Assembly (NCBI GenBank): GCA_028692275.1
Contig: JAQUXR010000044.1
Coordinates: 1-9,608, forward strand
Length of the DNA stretch: 9,608 nucleotides
DNA from: Frisingicoccus sp009929615
GTDB lineage: Bacteria; Bacillota; Clostridia; Lachnospirales; Lachnospiraceae
Direction of reading: 5' to 3'
In this document: positions 6,025 through 9,608 of the stretch, in pieces
Layout of the letters: each line of letters opens with the position of its first letter
Position numbering within the stretch: the stretch's first letter is position 1
The notes under the pieces: model-generated
Databases searched by the model: none
What the model was told of the DNA's origin: nothing
What the model saw: only the letters and a program-made list of their open reading frames with translations
Translations under genes and position numbers: made by a program

Positions 6025-7205
6025 GACAAAATATGTCGAAGGAAGTCATCATTACATTCTATGAAAATCAATATTTAATTGTTCTTTTAAAAGATGGCAA
6101 GGCTGCGGAAATTTATTTAAAGCCAAGTGAGACAATGGAACTGGGTGATATCTATATAGGCAAAGTCAAAAATATTGTTCAGAATATTCAAGCAGCCTTT
6201 ATCGAAATAAGCCCGGGTATCATTGGCTATTATTCTTTAAAATCCAATAACCGCCATCTGGTCACAAAGTCCGGAACATCATCCAAACTACAGGCAGGAG
6301 ATGAGGTTATCGTTCAGATAGCCCGGGAAGCCATTAAATCCAAAGCTCCTGTACTAACGAGCAAACTTCAGCTGCCTGGTGATACGATGGTGCTTCTTGG
6401 CAATAGTGATTTTATAGGAATTTCAAAAAAAATAACAAATGACGAACAGCGTAATACATTAAAAAACCTTGGAACAGCTTTGACAGAAAATTGCGATACC
6501 GGTATTATTTTCAGAACGAAAAGTCTTCAAAAAACAGAAGACGAACTGAGATATGAATTCGAGAATATATTAGTTGACTATAATAATATTATGTCAATTT
6601 CGGACAAGCGTACCTGCTTTTCGAAAATTTACTCCGGTGGAAATCAATGGTTAAAATATGTACATGCTGAACAGGAAGCTGATTTAAGAATCCTTACAGA
6701 TATACCAGAAGTTTACACTCAAATGTCTATTACCGATGAAAACCTAGGTCATATTTATGAACTCTACGAAGATTCCTCATATCCTTTAATGAAATTGAAA
6801 AGTCTGGAGACACAGATTGACAGAGCATTATCGGCCAATGTATGGCTTCGTTCCGGTGCATCAATCGTTATTGAACCCACAGAAGCATTAACCGCCATTG
6901 ATGTGAATACGAGCAAAACAGAGATCAAGAAAAAAGATGAGGAAACTTTTCATCAGATAAATATAGAAGCTGCACGTGAAATATGTAGACAATTACGGCT
7001 TCGCAATCTATCCGGAATGATTTTAATAGACTTCATAAATATGAAAAGCCAGGAATATAATCAGGAACTACTGAATGAATTACGCACACAGTCAAAAGAA
7101 GATCCGGTACAGACAACGGTTATTGATATGACAGCCCTAGGTCTTGTCGAAATGACGAGAAAACGTACCTATCGCCCCCTTCACGAACAGATGAACAGGA
7201 AGTGA
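6021..7205 (+). CDS. rng: Ribonuclease G/E family endoribonuclease, short form
   Basis: 394-aa RNase E/G family endonuclease acting on structured RNA precursors and mRNA. An S1-like RNA-binding domain lies in about residues 36-115 (GDIYIGKVKNIVQNIQAAFIEI). The catalytic domain has AIDVN with Asp 294 and LIDFINM with Asp 337. Their spacing of 43 equals that of the metal-binding Asp 303 and Asp 346 of E. coli RNase E, so the active site looks intact. The protein ends shortly after LGLVEMTRKR. The CPxCxG zinc-link and the following small domain of RNase E/G are absent, and no Cys pair exists elsewhere. ATG 6021 overlaps the previous stop (ATGA) and has GGAGAG (6007-6012) 8 nt upstream; ATG 6033 is an alternative. 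Confidence 0.9.
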   Translation: MRQNMSKEVIITFYENQYLIVLLKDGKAAEIYLKPSETMELGDIYIGKVKNIVQNIQAAFIEISPGIIGYYSLKSNNRHLVTKSGTSSKLQAGDEVIVQIAREAIKSKAPVLTSKLQLPGDTMVLLGNSDFIGISKKITNDEQRNTLKNLGTALTENCDTGIIFRTKSLQKTEDELRYEFENILVDYNNIMSISDKRTCFSKIYSGGNQWLKYVHAEQEADLRILTDIPEVYTQMSITDENLGHIYELYEDSSYPLMKLKSLETQIDRALSANVWLRSGASIVIEPTEALTAIDVNTSKTEIKKKDEETFHQINIEAAREICRQLRLRNLSGMILIDFINMKSQEYNQELLNELRTQSKEDPVQTTVIDMTALGLVEMTRKRTYRPLHEQMNRK

Positions 7206-7209
7206 ATTT

Positions 7210-7692
7210 ATGAACAGAGAAAGATATGCAGCCTTGATGAAATGGGGAGAAGACCACTCTGCACAAAAGAAGATTTTATGCCTTTTAAATAAAATACTTC
7301 CATTTTTGCTGGCAATTATATATGGCCTGGCTTTACTTCTTTGTACCTTTGTTTATCCTGTTTTACTCATCAATCTTATCCTAAGACCGGTTCTATGTTT
7401 TCTGTTTGTGACAGTTGTCCGATATATGTTGAAATTTCCTCGACCTTACGATGTGTACAATATAATGCCTATGTGTGATTACCACCCTGGGAAGATGCGT
7501 AGTTTTCCAAGCCGTCATACAGCTTGTGCTGCAATTATTGCTTTTGAAATATTTCGTTTGTGGAATTTTATTGGCTTAATTGCCATAGTACTGGCTATAC
7601 TTATTGGACTTCTTCGCATAGTCTGCGGAAACCACTTTATTAAAGATGTTGCCCTTGCCTTTGGCATAGCTTTTTTATGTTCACTTGTCTAA
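7210..7692 (+). CDS. PAP2-family membrane phosphatase
   Basis: 160-aa integral membrane protein of the phosphatidic acid phosphatase type 2 family. The motifs appear in order: R71-x6-R78-P79 (the usual first Lys is Arg here), SFPSRH with Ser 101, Arg 102 and His 103, and R136-x5-H142-x3-D146. His 103 and His 142 would be the catalytic pair. Hydrophobic segments lie near 29-49, 51-69, 105-115, 119-135 and 147-160. Family members remove phosphate from lipid phosphates or undecaprenyl diphosphate; the substrate here cannot be read from sequence. It starts 4 nt after the RNase G stop with CAGGAAG (7196-7202) as ribosome binding site, so it belongs to the same transcript. It occupies the place where rplU/rpmA often follow in other Clostridia. 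No strong terminator follows. Confidence 0.85.
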   Translation: MNRERYAALMKWGEDHSAQKKILCLLNKILPFLLAIIYGLALLLCTFVYPVLLINLILRPVLCFLFVTVVRYMLKFPRPYDVYNIMPMCDYHPGKMRSFPSRHTACAAIIAFEIFRLWNFIGLIAIVLAILIGLLRIVCGNHFIKDVALAFGIAFLCSLV

Positions 7693-7786
7693 ATAAGTAA
7701 TTTTGTCTGAAAATATACACTATTTTTCGCAATGTACTGATAATGTATTGTTTGCTATATTGTTTTTATATAATTTAGTTATTTTA

Positions 7787-7815
7787 TTGACATTTTCTGA
7801 TTATAGATTTATAAT
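7787..7815 (+). promoter_or_regulatory. Perfect consensus sigma-A promoter of the first kinase-like gene
   Basis: TTGACA (7787-7792) and TATAAT (7810-7815) are separated by exactly 17 bp, in very AT-rich DNA. The predicted start is near 7822, giving a leader of about 36 nt. The bases after the -10 box (ATATAAGTAAAT, 7814-7825) recur identically at the promoter of the second kinase-like gene. Confidence 0.85.
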
Positions 7816-7857
7816 ATAAGTAAATAAAAGATGTGTTTAAACAAAGGGGGTTTGTTT

Positions 7858-8463
7858 ATGAACAACAATTATATTATCGCAATTGGACGTGAGTATGGTA
7901 GTGGTGGTTATGAAATCGGTAAAAAACTTTCAGAAAAACTTGGAATTGGTTTTTATGATAAGAATTTAATCGATGTAGCGGCTGAAAAAAGTGGAATTCA
8001 CATTGAGATGCTGAACAAGGCAGATGAAAAACCTGCCAACCCATTGGTTAATCCTTTCCTTCATCCAGGTTATGAGAATGGTACAGTGAATGATCGTTTA
8101 TTCTGGACACAATCTGAAGTTATTCGTGATTTAGCTGACAAAGAATCCTGTGTCATTATGGGACGCTGTGCAGACTTTGTATTACGTGAACATGAGAATG
8201 TACTGACGATTTTTATTCAGGCACCGCTTAAGAATCGTGTTGAAAGAATCGCAGAAAAATATCTTATCGAAATACCTGCAGAAGCAAAAAAAGAAGTATT
8301 ACGTAATGACAAGATTCGCCGTTCTTACTATCAGTTTTATACAGATGGTAAATGGGGTGGAAGAGAACGTAAAGATTTAATCATCAACAGTAGTGTTCTT
8401 GGAATTGATGGAACAGTAGATTTTATTAAAGAATTCGTTGAAAAACGATTCAATTTGAAATAA
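7858..8463 (+). CDS. Cytidylate-kinase-like protein, paralog 1
   Basis: 201 aa, resembling the cytidylate-kinase-like family (PF13189) common in Clostridia. The P-loop region is GREYGSGGYEIGKKL (10-24): Gly stands where a Walker A lysine is expected, as is usual in this family. Other features are FYDKNLID (32-39), GRCAD (102-106) and a basic C-terminal segment (KWGGRERKDLIINSS) that may form the lid. The phosphate acceptor is unknown; calling it a true CMP kinase would be overstatement. ATG 7858 is chosen because AAAGGGGG (7843-7850) is 7 nt upstream; the longer frame from 7831 adds nine residues upstream of that site. It has its own promoter and terminator. About half of its residues match paralog 2 downstream by eye. 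Confidence 0.85.
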   Translation: MNNNYIIAIGREYGSGGYEIGKKLSEKLGIGFYDKNLIDVAAEKSGIHIEMLNKADEKPANPLVNPFLHPGYENGTVNDRLFWTQSEVIRDLADKESCVIMGRCADFVLREHENVLTIFIQAPLKNRVERIAEKYLIEIPAEAKKEVLRNDKIRRSYYQFYTDGKWGGRERKDLIINSSVLGIDGTVDFIKEFVEKRFNLK

Positions 8464-8477
8464 CCTGTTTTAAATCT

Positions 8478-8491
8478 TATTCGGCCGAATA
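8478..8491. repeat. 14-bp perfect palindrome after kinase-like gene 1
   Basis: TATTCGGCCGAATA is perfectly self-complementary and lies 14 nt after the stop codon. A second perfect palindrome, GGATGTACATCC, is at 8518-8529, just before the terminator. They could be operator-like sites or mRNA 3'-end structures. No copy is found after the second kinase-like gene. Confidence 0.5.
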
Positions 8492-8506
8492 TATTACATA
8501 ACAAAA

Positions 8507-8520
8507 ACCCCACTAAGGGA
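8507..8520 (+). other. 3'-UTR motif ACCCC(N)TAAGGGA, copy 1
   Basis: ACCCCACTAAGGGA lies just upstream of the terminator of kinase-like gene 1. A similar ACCCCTCTTTTAGGGA lies at the same place after gene 2 (9441-9456). Each can form a small CCC/GGG hairpin. The shared placement suggests a duplicated 3' end; function unknown. Confidence 0.4.
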
Positions 8521-8530
8521 TGTACATCCA

Positions 8531-8562
8531 GGGCTGCCAGCAATGGCAGCCCATTTCATTTG
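8531..8562 (+). terminator. Terminator of kinase-like gene 1
   Basis: GGGCTGCCA (8531-8539) pairs perfectly with TGGCAGCCC (8544-8552) across a GCAA tetraloop of the stable GNRA type. The tail ATTTCATTTG is T-rich but interrupted, so termination may be incomplete. Confidence 0.75.
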
Positions 8563-8580
8563 TTATAAAATCTTATTCAT

Positions 8581-8664
8581 AGTGGTATCTTTTTTAAAAG
8601 TACTGGTTCCTTTGTTGTGAAAACTGGTTTAATTGCAAGGTGAACTGGTATAATTGTATTTAAA
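8581..8664 (+). repeat. Four ACTGGT direct repeats with an exact 21-bp period
   Basis: AGTGGT (8581), ACTGGT (8602), ACTGGT (8623) and ACTGGT (8644) start exactly 21 bp apart. TTG also recurs at unit positions 11-13 in units 2 to 4 (TTT in unit 1). The remaining bases differ, so this is a phased site array and not simple sequence duplication. 21 bp is two helical turns, so all sites face the same side of the DNA. The array lies between the gene 1 terminator and the gene 2 promoter, suggesting cooperative binding of a regulator. The 319-bp gap 8464-8782 also holds the palindromes, the terminator and the promoters listed separately. Confidence 0.6.
8646..8654 (+). promoter_or_regulatory. Possible extended -10 promoter inside the fourth repeat
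   Basis: TGGTATAAT is a perfect extended -10 element (TGnTATAAT). No good -35 box lies 17 bp upstream. It would start transcription near 8661, giving kinase-like gene 2 a leader of about 120 nt. It overlaps a repeat unit, so a protein bound to the array would block it. Confidence 0.35.
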
Positions 8665-8701
8665 TTGTACTGAAAAAACATATTTTATACAACAATTCAT
8701 A

Positions 8702-8730
8702 TTGATTTTTCGATCTGAAAGTTTTAACAT
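8702..8730 (+). promoter_or_regulatory. Promoter of the second kinase-like gene
   Basis: TTGATT (8702-8707) and TAACAT (8725-8730) are 17 bp apart, the same layout as the gene 1 promoter but weaker. The 12 bases ATATAAGTAAAT (8729-8740) are identical to 7814-7825 in the same position relative to the -10 box, which supports both calls. Confidence 0.65.
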
Positions 8731-8782
8731 ATAAGTAAATCAGATAACAAAGTATTTCCAGACACACAAAGGAGGTTGTTTT

Positions 8783-9415
8783 ATGGATAAGAACTATGTT
8801 ATAACTATCGGACGAGAATTTGGCAGCGGTGGTCTTGAAATTGGGGAAAAATTAGGCAAAATTCTAGGCATTAAATGCTATGATAAAGAGCTAATCAATA
8901 TGGTTGCAAAGGATAACGGACTTGATCTAGATTCTGTTGTAAAAGCTGATGAGAAAAAAGCTCATCCTTTATTCAACCCTGGTGGGCATTTTGCCTTTTC
9001 AAGCAGTCATAACGATCTTCCGGCTTTTGGAACCTTTGGAAACACCTATAATGATAAAATGTATATTGCCGAAGCTGAAATCATAAGAGAAGTTGCTGAA
9101 AAAGAATCCTGTATTATTGTTGGCCGTTGTGCAGATGCTATTCTCAGAGATAAGAATAATCTTCTTAAGATTTTCATTCAGGCTCCAATGACAGACCGTA
9201 TTTCCCGTACTGCAGAGAAATTAAATATAACACCTTCGGCTGCAGAAAAGGAGATTAAACGTATTGATAAAATACGAAGTTCCTACTATAAATACTATAC
9301 AGATGATAAATGGGGTGGAAGACTTTCAAAAGACTTTGTTATTAACAGCTCCTATCTAGGCATTGATGGTACTGTTGAATTCATAAAAACCATCGTTGAC
9401 TCACGGTTCAAATAA
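8783..9415 (+). CDS. Cytidylate-kinase-like protein, paralog 2
   Basis: 210 aa, same family as the upstream paralog. It shares the N-terminal GREFGSGGLEIGEKL with Gly in place of the Walker A lysine, CYDKELIN, ESCIIVGRCAD, IFIQAP, YYTDDKWGGR and the C-terminal INSSYLGIDGTVEFIK. It is longer mainly because of an insert after the NP-G/H segment (around residues 68-85, FAFSSSHNDLPAFGTFG). AAAGGAGG (8768-8775) is 7 nt before ATG 8783. The 20 bases ending at each start codon match at 17 positions between the two genes, so gene and translation signals were duplicated together. The two proteins have diverged widely, so the duplication is old. Substrate unknown. Confidence 0.85.
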   Translation: MDKNYVITIGREFGSGGLEIGEKLGKILGIKCYDKELINMVAKDNGLDLDSVVKADEKKAHPLFNPGGHFAFSSSHNDLPAFGTFGNTYNDKMYIAEAEIIREVAEKESCIIVGRCADAILRDKNNLLKIFIQAPMTDRISRTAEKLNITPSAAEKEIKRIDKIRSSYYKYYTDDKWGGRLSKDFVINSSYLGIDGTVEFIKTIVDSRFK

Positions 9416-9440
9416 GTTCTATTTGAATATATATACCACA

Positions 9441-9456
9441 ACCCCTCTTTTAGGGA
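9441..9456 (+). other. 3'-UTR motif ACCCC(N)TTAGGGA, copy 2
   Basis: ACCCCTCTTTTAGGGA sits directly against the terminator of kinase-like gene 2. CCCT/AGGG can pair. It corresponds in sequence and position to 8507-8520 after gene 1. Confidence 0.4.
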
Positions 9457-9485
9457 AGGAACTGCACTTTTGCAGTTCCTTTTTT
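9457..9485 (+). terminator. Terminator of kinase-like gene 2
   Basis: AGGAACTGCA (9457-9466) pairs perfectly with TGCAGTTCCT (9471-9480) around a CTTT loop, followed by an uninterrupted T-run. This is a textbook intrinsic terminator, 41 nt after the stop codon. Confidence 0.9.
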
Positions 9486-9550
9486 GTTTCTTTTTTGGAG
9501 AAAAATCATGTCAACCGTTTTTGAAAATGTCCCAAAATAAGTGAAACATT

Positions 9551-9571
9551 AGCCCCAGCGTTGCTGGGGCT
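9551..9571. terminator. Hairpin at the IS 3' end, probable terminator
   Basis: AGCCCCAGC (9551-9559) pairs perfectly with GCTGGGGCT (9563-9571) around a 3-nt loop. It lies 9 nt beyond the minus-strand stop codon. Neither side has a long T-run (TTTC on plus; AATGTTTC on minus), so it may work weakly or protect the 3' end. Confidence 0.5.
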
Positions 9572-9580
9572 TTCTAACCC

Positions 9581-9608
9581 TTATGCAGACCATTCTTCAC
9601 ATTCATTC
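9581..9608 (-). CDS. C-terminal fragment of a minus-strand gene, probably transposase
   Basis: The minus strand reads NECEEWSA then TAA (9583-9581) and stays open to the window edge. Its position directly inside an IS terminal repeat is the only reason to suggest a transposase. Eight residues are not enough for a family call. Confidence 0.35.

Larger units (their letters stand above)
9511..9608 (-). mobile_element. Terminal part of an insertion sequence (transposase 3' side)
   Basis: The 29 bases at 9511-9539 match the minus strand of 124-96 at 23 positions, with the shared core AATGTCC and AACC. Inside it come a hairpin and the last codons of a minus-strand gene. The order terminal repeat, hairpin, stop codon fits the 3' end of an IS whose transposase is on the minus strand, the same orientation as the element at the left edge. 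Only about 98 bp are visible, so identity of the two elements cannot be shown. Confidence 0.55.

Noticed and set aside
7693..7786. Terminator after the PAP2 gene
   Set aside because: Only weak AT-only inverted repeats are visible (for example GAAAATA/TATTTTTC near 7709-7729); none has a GC stem followed by a T-run.
8520..8582. A 20-codon frame starting ATG TAC ATC CAG after kinase-like gene 1
   Set aside because: It runs through the terminator hairpin and palindrome and has no ribosome binding site.
8581..8664. CRISPR array or plasmid iteron origin as explanation for the 21-bp repeats
   Set aside because: Repeats are only 6-9 bp of conserved sequence, with no cas genes; there is no replication initiator gene or DnaA-box cluster nearby.

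Overview
The window is low-GC DNA with strong AGGAGG-type ribosome binding sites, sigma-A promoters and hairpin/T-run terminators. Protein content (a TrpX-type ABC transporter, a radical SAM/DUF2344/RNase G operon, cytidylate-kinase-like proteins) points to a Clostridia-class Firmicute, most likely a Lachnospiraceae gut anaerobe. The family placement is inference from general protein resemblance; no database was searched.

Layout from left to right. (1) 1-124: one end of an insertion sequence, with the first codons of a minus-strand transposase-like gene and an imperfect terminal repeat. (2) 154-3144: a three-gene ABC importer operon (lipoprotein binding protein, permease, ATPase) with a good sigma-A promoter, a 5'-UTR stem-loop, an intercistronic terminator after the first gene and a terminator at the end. 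(3) 3184-3411: a small single-span membrane protein of unknown function. (4) 3408-7692: a tightly packed operon of radical SAM protein, DUF2344 protein, ribonuclease G and a PAP2 phosphatase. The first three reading frames overlap and the fourth follows 4 nt later. The usual ribosomal-protein neighbours rplU/rpmA of this block are not here. (5) 7787-9485: two tandem paralogous cytidylate-kinase-like genes, each with its own promoter, strong ribosome binding site, a shared short motif in the 3' UTR and a terminator. A four-unit array of ACTGGT with an exact 21-bp period lies between them. (6) 9511-9608: the opposite end of an insertion sequence, with a matching terminal repeat and the last codons of a minus-strand gene.

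Functionally, the ABC system should import a small, possibly aromatic, ligand. The radical SAM-DUF2344-RNase G block is an RNA-processing or ribosome-related housekeeping unit in which only RNase G has a known activity. The kinase-like pair has unproven substrates. The most unusual features are the helically phased 21-bp repeats between the kinase paralogs, the matching insertion-sequence ends at both window edges, a hairpin that masks the ribosome binding site of the transposase-like gene, and an RNase G that keeps both catalytic aspartates but lacks the zinc-link motif. No CRISPR array, tRNA, rRNA or recognised riboswitch class was seen.
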